Shown here one piece after another: positions 51,316 to 57,971 of a DNA stretch of 64,000 nucleotides. Where the stretch lies: NCBI GenBank assembly GCA_021323855.1, contig JAJPKE010000035.1, positions 83,823 to 147,822 of the forward strand, read 5' to 3'. How positions within the stretch are numbered: position 1 is the first letter of the stretch; every line of letters begins with the position of its first letter. The DNA comes from Chloroflexota bacterium. GTDB taxonomy: Bacteria > Chloroflexota > Ktedonobacteria > Ktedonobacterales > JADMIN01. The notes beneath the pieces are model-generated. The model searched no databases. It saw nothing but the letters and a program-made list of their open reading frames with translations, and was not told where the DNA came from. The position numbers and the translations under genes were made by a program.

Positions 51316-52605
51316 ATGGATCAGACGACGAGCGAGGCGCGTACCCTCATCGAACAGGGCGATGCGTTGTTGCTGCAAGGCCAGGTGACGGAGGCTGCTA
51401 CCGCCTTTTCGCGGGCGGTAGAACTCGACCAATCAGTTCCGCACGCGCACCTGGGCGTAGCGGAGGCAAACCTGGCGCTGGGCGCGTATAACATTGTCAC
51501 TATTGCCTGCCGCAAGGTATTGGAGCTTGCGCCGAGCAGCGCAGACGGCGCGCTGGCGCGGGCGATCCTCTTTACACTGGACCAACGCTACGACGCCGCC
51601 GTCTTTGATCTGGAGCGCGTGGAGACGCTCGACCCTGGACGCGCCTATGCCCATGCGCTGCGGGCGTATTGCTTGCGCAAGTTGGGCCGCAACGGCGACG
51701 CTGCGCTGGCCTCGGCAAAGGCGGCACGGCTCTCCGGCAACCGTGACCTGGAGAAGCTCTTCCCGGCGGATGTCGCCGTGATGCCTGCCGCCAATGCTGT
51801 AGTCTCGCCCAACGGCAACTATGGCAATCCCGCCACTACTGGCAACGATGGCACGCCCGGACGCATCAGCTATGCGCAGCAGCGCCCCTGGTCCGAGCGC
51901 TCGGCGGCGGAGCGGCAGATGATGCGCGCGCGCGTCGCCACCTTCGGTGTGCCGGTCGTCACCTATACGCTCATCGCCATCAATATTCTGGTGTATATCG
52001 TTGGGGCGCTTCTCTCGCATGACTTTATTTCGCCGCTCAACAGCGCGAATTGCCTGATATATACCTCTAATGGCATGCTGGCGGGATGCTCCAACAAGGT
52101 CTATGAAGTTGGTCTCGTACAGGGCCTTCTGATCCAGCAGTCGCCCACACAAGTATACCGGCTGCTGACCTCAATGTTTCTACACGAGAACATCATCCAT
52201 ATCGGCGTCAATATGTGGTCGCTCTATGCGGTTGGTGTCGCCACTGAGCGCATCTTCGGTAGCAGACGCTATCTCGCTATCTATCTGCTCAGTGGCCTCG
52301 TTGGTGGCATCTTGCAGGTGGTATTGTCGCCCGCTGCTCCGGCGCTCGGAGCGTCTGGCGCGATCTTCGGCATCTTCGGCGCGTTCGGCGCGTTCGTATT
52401 CCTGCGGCGGCGTTTGCTAGGTCCGGCGGCCAATGCGATCATCGGACAGATGCTCTTCATCTTGCTCATCAACATCGTGCTTGATTTCTCGGTCCCCGGT
52501 ATCGGCATCGCCGACCACGCTGGCGGCCTCATTTCGGGGTTCATCATTGGCGCGATCATGGTCTCGCTCAGCCAGCGTTCGCGCCGAGGCGGCACAGTCG
52601 TCTAG
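51316..52605 (+). CDS. rhomboid-family intramembrane protease with N-terminal TPR domain
   Basis: A 429-residue membrane protein. The N-terminal ~150 residues hold about three TPR-like helix pairs (EARTLIEQGDALLLQGQVTEAATAF; ALARAILFTLDQRYDAAVF; AHALRAYCLRKLGR). A Gly/Asn-rich linker and six transmembrane helices follow. The catalytic Ser is in GASGAIFG, the His in ADHAGGLISG. HENIIHIGVNMWSL gives the conserved His/Asn of the oxyanion region. TPR parts may recognise substrates in the cytoplasm. The ATG at 51316 has GGGA eight bp upstream; an alternative TTG lies at 51295. Confidence 0.94.
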   Translation: MDQTTSEARTLIEQGDALLLQGQVTEAATAFSRAVELDQSVPHAHLGVAEANLALGAYNIVTIACRKVLELAPSSADGALARAILFTLDQRYDAAVFDLERVETLDPGRAYAHALRAYCLRKLGRNGDAALASAKAARLSGNRDLEKLFPADVAVMPAANAVVSPNGNYGNPATTGNDGTPGRISYAQQRPWSERSAAERQMMRARVATFGVPVVTYTLIAINILVYIVGALLSHDFISPLNSANCLIYTSNGMLAGCSNKVYEVGLVQGLLIQQSPTQVYRLLTSMFLHENIIHIGVNMWSLYAVGVATERIFGSRRYLAIYLLSGLVGGILQVVLSPAAPALGASGAIFGIFGAFGAFVFLRRRLLGPAANAIIGQMLFILLINIVLDFSVPGIGIADHAGGLISGFIIGAIMVSLSQRSRRGGTVV

Positions 52606-52615
52606 CGGTGGGAGT

Positions 52616-52653
52616 CCTCACCCCCGGCCCCTCTCCCTGCGGGGAGAGGGGGG
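52616..52653. repeat. G/C-rich palindromic repeat, copy 3
   Basis: The arms CCTCACCCCCGGCCCCTCTCC and GGGGAGAGGGG form a hairpin with a short centre. It sits 11 bp after the rhomboid stop and upstream of the YtkA-like gene. It is closest to copy 1 in sequence. Confidence 0.8.
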
Positions 52654-52699
52654 ATGTACATATCCGCATGTCAGTAGTTCAGCGCGCAGTTGGAGTGGC

Positions 52700-53194
52700 A
52701 TGTCATCATCACATGAGAAGACAGCGCAGGCAACACGCAGCCGCAGACGGGCCGACCGGCTGTTCATGGCACTTACGCTCGTCGTGGCGCTGGCGGCGTT
52801 CGTCCTACTCGCCTGGGACCATCTGGGGCTTGGTGCGCTGATTTTCCCGCCACCCGCCACAACCGCGCAGCAGGTGGCGCAGTCCGGACCCTATCAGGTG
52901 ACATTTCACCTGGAGAGCAAACGGCTGACGGTAAATGGAGATGATGCGGTCAGTTTCACGCTCCGCGATCAAGTGGGCCATCCACTCGCCAACGCCAGTA
53001 TCCGCATCGTGCCTGAGATGACGACGATGCCGATGACTGGCTCGCCGCTCACTGTGTACACTGGCGGCGATGGTCGCGCTGTCACGCACCTGCGCTTCAG
53101 CATGGCGGGCGCCTGGCGTCTCAACCTCACGATCACTGCGGTGGGTATGCCTTCCGCAACCGCCTCGTTCCCCGTCAGCGTCTACTGGACCTGA
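52700..53194 (+). CDS. YtkA-like/FixH-like membrane-anchored protein
   Basis: A 164-residue protein. One transmembrane helix (about residues 21-42) is followed by an outer domain starting QSGPYQVTFHLESKRLTVNGDD, with FTLRDQVGHPLANASIRIVPEM and GDGRAVTHLRFSMAGAWRLNLTI. This is a YtkA-like beta-sandwich, often found near copper or cytochrome oxidase genes. None are present here. The Met residues of its MTTMPMTGSPL segment could bind metal, which is inferred. The ATG at 52700 follows GGAGTGGC. Its end overlaps the GNAT gene by 13 bp on the other strand. Confidence 0.82.
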   Translation: MSSSHEKTAQATRSRRRADRLFMALTLVVALAAFVLLAWDHLGLGALIFPPPATTAQQVAQSGPYQVTFHLESKRLTVNGDDAVSFTLRDQVGHPLANASIRIVPEMTTMPMTGSPLTVYTGGDGRAVTHLRFSMAGAWRLNLTITAVGMPSATASFPVSVYWT

Positions 53195-53685
53195 GACCCT
53201 GCCCTATCTGCGTCGAGCCGCAGGATATATTCCTCGGTCTCCTTAACACGCGCATTGGCGAACCCCGAATCTTCGCCGACAATCGTGAAGCCGCATTTTT
53301 CGAGGACTCGCAATGAGGCGATATTGTCTTTGACGACGCGCGCGAAGAGCGGGCGCTCCGTCACCTGCTCCAACAAGAGCGCCAGCGCCCTGGTCGCAAT
53401 ACCTTTGCCCCAATACTCCTTGCCAATCCAGTAGGAGACTTCAGGTTCATCGAATTGAATGAATTTGGCAATGTTCCCAGCCACCTGACCATCAAACAGG
53501 ATGGTCCTGTTGATGTTGGAATTGTCACTCAGCACTTTCTTCCAATGCGCATCGAAAGCCGCGCGGTCGGTTGGGTCGTCTGCCCCGTAGGCCGCCATAT
53601 AGTTGGCTTCTTCGTCCAATTGTTGCTCGAAAAATATCGGGAGATCACTCTCTCTGACTTCTCGCAGCCTGATATCATGCGTCAT
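53182..53685 (-). CDS. GNAT family N-acetyltransferase (RimJ/RimL type)
   Basis: A 167-residue acetyltransferase. It begins IRLREVRESDLPIFFEQQLD and has VSYWIGKEYWGKGIATRALALLL, the acetyl-CoA-binding motif A (GKGIA). VVKDNIASLRVLEKCGFTIVGE is the RimJ/RimL-like motif B. The substrate is unknown. The start ATG overlaps the stop codon of the WYL regulator (ATGA type), so the two genes are translationally coupled. Confidence 0.93.
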   Translation of the reverse strand: MTHDIRLREVRESDLPIFFEQQLDEEANYMAAYGADDPTDRAAFDAHWKKVLSDNSNINRTILFDGQVAGNIAKFIQFDEPEVSYWIGKEYWGKGIATRALALLLEQVTERPLFARVVKDNIASLRVLEKCGFTIVGEDSGFANARVKETEEYILRLDADRAGSQVQ

Positions 53686-54698
53686 CGCGCCGTCTCCATC
53701 TCGCGTATGTCAGCCGTTCGCCGGCGTTCAGTGTAGAATGCGATCACGCGCGTGGCATGGTCACAGATGCTTTCGCGCAGTTCCTCCGGCTCAATCACTT
53801 CCAGCAGCGTGCCAAGCGCCAGCAAACGCTCGCGCGCATATTCGAGTGAATCGTAGATCAATGGCAACACGATGGCGCCGTCGGCATCCGGCGTTGCCTG
53901 CTCGATCAGCGGCTTGATCCAATCGCCAAGCGTGGGTTGCAGCAGCGGAATCGCCTCGCGCGCTGCCCGCGCCTTCACGGTATAGCGCGGCAAGGTGGCG
54001 GAGAAGTTCGCGCTCCACGTCTGCCAGTAGCTCGCTAGATCGAAGTTCGGCGGACGTTCGCCGGTCTCATCGAGCTGCGTCACCTCCAACACGCGCGAAA
54101 CACGGAAGACGCGCATCGCGGCGGTGAAATCGGTATAGCGGCAGACCAGATACCAGATTGTTGCTTTGGCAACGAGGCCCAGCGGGTCAACAATCCGCTC
54201 GACCACCTCGCCATTGCCCTTGCGATAGAGCAGCCGCAGCCGCCGGTCGTTCAGCACCGCCTGTTGGAGCGTCGCCAGATGCGGCACGGCCTCATCATTC
54301 TGCGACCAGCCCACCGGGTCCACATGGATGCGCTGGCGCGCATGTTCGATGCGCTGGCGATAGGTGGCTGGCAAGGCGGCGATCAGTTTGAGCGCGGCGG
54401 CTTCGAGCGCGGCGCTCATCCCCAGGTCGCTCACCAGCCCCGGTGCGCCGGAGAGGAACAGCGTGCGCACTTCTTCTTCGGTGAGGCCGGTCAGGTTGGT
54501 GCGATAGCCCTCCATCAGCGCGCAGCCGCCGCCCGGCCCGCGTTCGGCATAGACCGGCACGCCCGCCATCCCCAGCGCTGTGACATCGCGGTAGACCGTG
54601 CGTTCGGAGACCTCCAACCGCTCCGCCAGTTCGCGCGCAGTCATGCGCCCGCGTGACTGCAAGAGCATCAGCAGCGACAGCAAACGATCAGCGCGCAT
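53682..54698 (-). CDS. YafY-type WYL-domain transcriptional regulator
   Basis: A 338-residue regulator. The HTH_11 domain at the N terminus (RADRLLSLLMLLQSRGRM, ARELAERLEVSERTVYRDV) is followed by a WYL domain (residues ~140-225; RLRLLYRKGNGEVVERIVDPLGLVAKATIWYLVC) and a WCX-like C-terminal extension. WYL proteins such as PafBC and DriD regulate DNA-damage responses, sensing single-stranded DNA. A 19-bp site 58 bp upstream is nearly identical to one before uvrA. The ATG follows GGAGATG. It is the first gene of a two-gene operon with the acetyltransferase. Confidence 0.95.
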   Translation of the reverse strand: MRADRLLSLLMLLQSRGRMTARELAERLEVSERTVYRDVTALGMAGVPVYAERGPGGGCALMEGYRTNLTGLTEEEVRTLFLSGAPGLVSDLGMSAALEAAALKLIAALPATYRQRIEHARQRIHVDPVGWSQNDEAVPHLATLQQAVLNDRRLRLLYRKGNGEVVERIVDPLGLVAKATIWYLVCRYTDFTAAMRVFRVSRVLEVTQLDETGERPPNFDLASYWQTWSANFSATLPRYTVKARAAREAIPLLQPTLGDWIKPLIEQATPDADGAIVLPLIYDSLEYARERLLALGTLLEVIEPEELRESICDHATRVIAFYTERRRTADIREMETAR

Positions 54699-54755
54699 GA
54701 GGCAACATCTCCTCGCTCAATAGACCTGCGCTCCCTGCTCATCATAGCAGATATT

Positions 54756-54774
54756 CCTGACAGAAGGTGACAGG
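54756..54774. promoter_or_regulatory. putative WYL operator, site 1
   Basis: CCTGACAGAAGGTGACAGG has inverted CCTGnCA/TGnCAGG ends and differs at only two positions from the site before uvrA (57869-57887). It lies 58 bp upstream of the WYL regulator start, so autoregulation is likely. Confidence 0.6.
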
Positions 54775-54779
54775 ATTTC

Positions 54780-55292
54780 TTATGCGCTTTGCGCATCTAT
54801 CCAGCGCTGAATCCACTCGCTATGCAGCTCGTAATGCCCGCAGGTGTTCCCCAGGACATAGCCGCCGACCGGCGCGCCATCGTCATACCAGGGAAACGGC
54901 TCGTTCAACGCTTCCCAACTCATCGCCTCAGTGACGGCCAGGAGTCGCTAATAAGAGGCGCGGAACTCGGCCAGGACATCCGCCAGCGGCTCGTCTTTGT
55001 GCTGCTGATAGAAATAAGCGTTGATCTCATCCTCGTCTTCCGTATGCTGCCCCGGAACTGGCTCCGGTGGGGTCGCTGCTCCATCGAGCGACGCCTGCAT
55101 TCTAGCTGCCTGATATGTGTGCCAGGCCGCCAAATGCGCCAGATGATCCTTGACGGACCAGCTATCGTTAACGCCAGTAATATTCATCCGCTCCGCTGGT
55201 ATCGCGGCAATCAACGTCTCAAACTGGTCGTAGCACTCTTGTATCATGGCAAGGAGGGCAGCCTTATCGGCGGGTCTGGTGGGTTCCGGCAT
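54780..55292 (-). pseudogene. ClbS/DfsB-like (DinB superfamily) gene interrupted by an amber codon
   Basis: The ATG at 55292 follows AGGAGA. The first 114 residues match the ClbS/DfsB four-helix bundle (KAALLAMIQECYDQFETLIA, WSVKDHLAHLAAWHTYQ). At 54948-54950 the frame meets TAG, after FRASY. Translation in the same frame continues for ~55 residues (RLLAVTEAMSWEALNEPFPW, then GNTCGHYELHSEWIQRWI) to TAA at 54780. This is the expected C-terminal half of the family, so one base change (probably CAG to TAG) truncated the gene, or the codon is read through. No frameshift is seen. ClbS-like proteins protect against DNA-alkylating toxins. Confidence 0.8.
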
Positions 55293-55438
55293 TGTGTTTT
55301 CTCCTGTACGCTACTGCGCCGTGTATCTGCATAGATGATGGTCACACGACGGCGACCGCCTTCATTATCCCATAGAAACCGGTCAGAATTGGTCCTGATA
55401 TTTGCATATTTGGCATCAAAAGCTATACGTTTGCCAGC

Positions 55439-55852
55439 TTACCATTGCTCGACGCTCAGCCCATCAATCCAATCAAAATGCGCATCACGAGCCGCCAGGG
55501 TGATGCCATACTGCATGGCAGTTGCCGCTATCCATAGATCGTTGTCCGGCATGAACAATCCTTTGCCTTTTAGCTCCTGTTTGATGCGCCCATAGACTTG
55601 TGCAGTAGTTGCGTCAGGCACGAGTACAGCAAGTCTTTGCATGATATCGGTAATGTCTTGCAATGCTGCTGCTTGGCGAGTCTGAGAACCGTACGCGCCA
55701 AAGTACAGTTCACCCAAGACGATGCTCGATACGTAGCCTGCTGGCACGCTGGCAATCCGGGCCGTGATAGCACTATCTCCTCGGAGCGAGGGTATCAAGA
55801 TACTGGAATCTATCAGATAGGATTGACTTGCTGCGGAGCTAGCGCCACCCAT
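55439..55852 (-). CDS. VapC-like PIN-domain toxin
   Basis: A 137-residue ribonuclease. The PIN residues are Asp in SYLIDSSILI, Glu in VLGELYFGA, Asp in MPDNDLWIAATAMQ, and Asp in ARDAHFD. This is the VapC arrangement. It overlaps the antitoxin gene end by 14 bp. The ATG at 55852 has AGAGGA upstream; a longer frame to 55930 lies in the antitoxin coding region and is not needed. Typical VapC proteins cut tRNA. Confidence 0.9.
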   Translation of the reverse strand: MGGASSAASQSYLIDSSILIPSLRGDSAITARIASVPAGYVSSIVLGELYFGAYGSQTRQAAALQDITDIMQRLAVLVPDATTAQVYGRIKQELKGKGLFMPDNDLWIAATAMQYGITLAARDAHFDWIDGLSVEQW

Positions 55853-56087
55853 CGAAGTCAATCCTCTCAGTGTCTTCGAGTGCCCGTTCCAGGGCTTCCC
55901 CCAGCTCCGGCGACACTCGTAACTGAGCAATCACATGTCCTGGTGTTCCAGGTGGCAGGGGAGTATGAGGCAACGGCGCCTCATGGGTTGCCTGCGCCAG
56001 TGCACGCGCATAGTTCAAAACGCGCTGCTGGTCGTCTGGTGGCAGATGGGCAACTGCCTCATTGATTTCTTCAGCGATGGTCGCCAT
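55839..56087 (-). CDS. VapB-like antitoxin
   Basis: An 82-residue partner of the PIN toxin. The N terminus ATIAEEINEAVAHLPPDDQQRVLNYARAL is a helical pattern common to small antitoxins of VapC-like pairs. The Pro-rich middle and acidic C terminus (ALERALEDTERIDFDGW) probably wrap the toxin. No DNA-binding motif is certain. The ATG at 56087 follows AAAGGAG and is the clear start. It overlaps the toxin start by 14 bp, so they are translated together. Confidence 0.82.
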   Translation of the reverse strand: MATIAEEINEAVAHLPPDDQQRVLNYARALAQATHEAPLPHTPLPPGTPGHVIAQLRVSPELGEALERALEDTERIDFDGWR

Positions 56088-56200
56088 ACGCGCTCCTTTC
56101 GATAGGCAAGGTGAATCTACTACTGTGAAGTGTATCATTCCTGGCCCGCCTCTGTATAAGCTGTGAAAAGCCGTGGTTAACACATAGTATTGGTTGCGGA

Positions 56201-56767
56201 CTACGCTCCACACTGCCCCTGGCTCAGAGCGGTCGAATCACAATAATTAAAACTATTTCCGTTTACCATCGCGGCGAGCAAGTCGGCCCCATTATGCTTG
56301 AGGGAGATGGTATTTCCTACCACCGGATAACCAGGCGCGGGTTGATAATTGGACGGAACTGGCCCGCTGCTCGATGCGTACATGATAGACTGGTAGGTGC
56401 CCGTAAGGCTACCATCGCCATTCACCGTGAACGTCAGGTTGCCGGTGCCGGAACACAACCCTGCAATCCCACCGGTGCAGGGTCCGGCGTTCCAGTTCTC
56501 AACACCGGTACCGTTCGCGGCGATAGTGAGTTGGTCGTCGTGACTGACCCACTTACCCACATAGGTAGCTAGTATACTGCCAGCTTGATTCACGGTCGCA
56601 GTTGGGCTGACGTTGCTCGCGGAAGGCGTTTGGCTCACAGGCGGCGTTTGACCCACGGCGGGCGTAGTTGGTGCTGTTGATGCTGTTGACGCGCACGCCG
56701 CAAGGAGCGGTAAACTCAGCAGACCCATGAGACATATTGCGGCAAGCTTGCTTTGACCGATTTTCAT
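56201..56767 (-). CDS. lipoprotein of unknown function
   Basis: A 188-residue secreted protein. A signal peptide ends in LLAAC (Cys25) and a Thr/Pro/Ser-rich linker follows (residues 26-60). The mature part (62-188) starts GSILATYVGKWVSHDDQLTIAANGTG and contains C-paired loops (GPCTGGIAGLCSG; SFNYCDSTALSQGQCGA), looking like a small beta-barrel. The family is not known to me. The ATG follows AAAGGGTGATG. It is a single gene. Confidence 0.85.
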   Translation of the reverse strand: MKIGQSKLAAICLMGLLSLPLLAACASTASTAPTTPAVGQTPPVSQTPSASNVSPTATVNQAGSILATYVGKWVSHDDQLTIAANGTGVENWNAGPCTGGIAGLCSGTGNLTFTVNGDGSLTGTYQSIMYASSSGPVPSNYQPAPGYPVVGNTISLKHNGADLLAAMVNGNSFNYCDSTALSQGQCGA

Positions 56768-57200
56768 ACTTCATCACCCTTTAGAGCTACCGACCTACGC
56801 CACACTTCCGGGAACTGCGCTGGCAGAAGCCGGCATGTCCACGACTACTGGCATTATAACTGCTGCTGCCTAGCGCTGAATGAACTGGCTTATCTCTCCA
56901 GGCTAGCGCACGCAATGAGCTGGCTCTTTTCGGGGATCGGAAAAGCCATGAAAATGCGATAGCAACAACATCGGTTGTTAGCTGATGTTCGTGCGTTTTC
57001 GTCGGTGCTGGGGTCAACTGCTGAACTGAATAGGGCTACTGGTTACGAATCTGTAGGAAAACTATCCAGGTTTACTTTCCCCATATAGGACAAACGGATT
57101 CATTAGACGGTTACTCAGGACGTGACTCCAGCCACCGGCTATCCTCACCCTACCTGAACGTGCAGTTCCCATCGGTGCGCTGGTATGGCACAATGCGCAT
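56768..57200. other. intergenic region without recognised genes
   Basis: 433 bp between the lipoprotein and the TMEM175-like gene. A small hairpin GGCTCTTTTC/GGAAAAGCC lies at 56922-56947. No convincing promoter was found. The short frames here have no ribosome sites. Confidence 0.4.
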
Positions 57201-57803
57201 ATGGAAGACAAAGAACCGTCAGGGCAGTCGCCCAGAACATTCAGCCCGGAGCGGATGGAAGCTTTCAGCGATGGTGTGATGGCGGTCATCATCACCATCT
57301 TGGTGCTGGAGCTGCGTCCGCCACCAGGCGTGAATCTTGCAGCACTGTGGACGCTGCACTCGAAATTTCTGGTATACGTGCTGAGCTTCACCTACATTGG
57401 CATCTACTGGAACAACCACCACCATTTGCTGCGCTCGACGCCTCATATCGACGGCGCGGTGATGTGGGCAAACCTCCATCTGCTCTTCTGGCTTTCGCTC
57501 ATGCCAGCGAGTACCGCCTGGGCTGGCAACGATCTGACGGCGCCGTTGCCCGCAGTGATCTATGGGGCGATTGCCTTGATGGCTGGTGTCGCGTACTACA
57601 TCCTGTCTCGGTTCATTCTCCGTGCCAACAAGGGCACCGATATCGAGCGCGCAATCGGCGGTGACGTGAAGGGCAAACTCTCGCTGGTCATCTACATGGC
57701 GGGCATGTTGGTGGCATTCCTGGCTCCGATACTCTCCTACCTCGTCTACGCTTGCGTCTCTGTGATGTGGTTCATCCCGGACCGTCGGCTGTCCGGGCGC
57801 TAA
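57201..57803 (+). CDS. TMEM175/DUF1211 family potassium-channel-like protein
   Basis: A 200-residue membrane protein with six transmembrane helices. The family motif RMEAFSDGVMAVIITILVLEL (FSDG core) starts the first helix, and this layered pore forms a K+ channel in related bacterial TMEM175 proteins. A second conserved stretch is IGIYWNNHHHLLR. Bacterial members have four-fold assembly. No ribosome site is visible before the ATG at 57201. It is a single gene upstream of uvrA. Confidence 0.9.
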   Translation: MEDKEPSGQSPRTFSPERMEAFSDGVMAVIITILVLELRPPPGVNLAALWTLHSKFLVYVLSFTYIGIYWNNHHHLLRSTPHIDGAVMWANLHLLFWLSLMPASTAWAGNDLTAPLPAVIYGAIALMAGVAYYILSRFILRANKGTDIERAIGGDVKGKLSLVIYMAGMLVAFLAPILSYLVYACVSVMWFIPDRRLSGR

Positions 57804-57829
57804 GCACGAGTACTCACCGATACGCCTCC

Positions 57830-57856
57830 TTGACATAGTATCGGTACCTTTAGGAT
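57830..57856 (+). promoter_or_regulatory. possible uvrA promoter
   Basis: TTGACA (57830-57835) is a perfect -35 box. TAGGAT (57851-57856) is 15 bp away, a short spacer. Transcription would start near 57863, directly before the 57869-57887 site. Confidence 0.4.
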
Positions 57857-57868
57857 GGGCGTTCTATT

Positions 57869-57900
57869 CCTGACAGGAGATGACAGGTATTGTCAGGTAT
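57869..57900. promoter_or_regulatory. putative WYL operator, site 2, with extra half-site
   Basis: CCTGACAGGAGATGACAGG (57869-57887) matches the site before the WYL gene at 17 of 19 positions; both are preceded by TATT. TGACAGGAGA, TGACAGGTAT and TGTCAGGTAT repeat with a 10-bp period (57871-57900). It lies 85 bp before the uvrA start, next to the suggested transcription start, suiting repression. Confidence 0.6.
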
Positions 57901-57971
57901 GCTGACTCCATAGCTCTGAGCCAGGTACATGACTCATCGTGAACATGCTCGTCAGTGGGGTAAGGGGTGCT

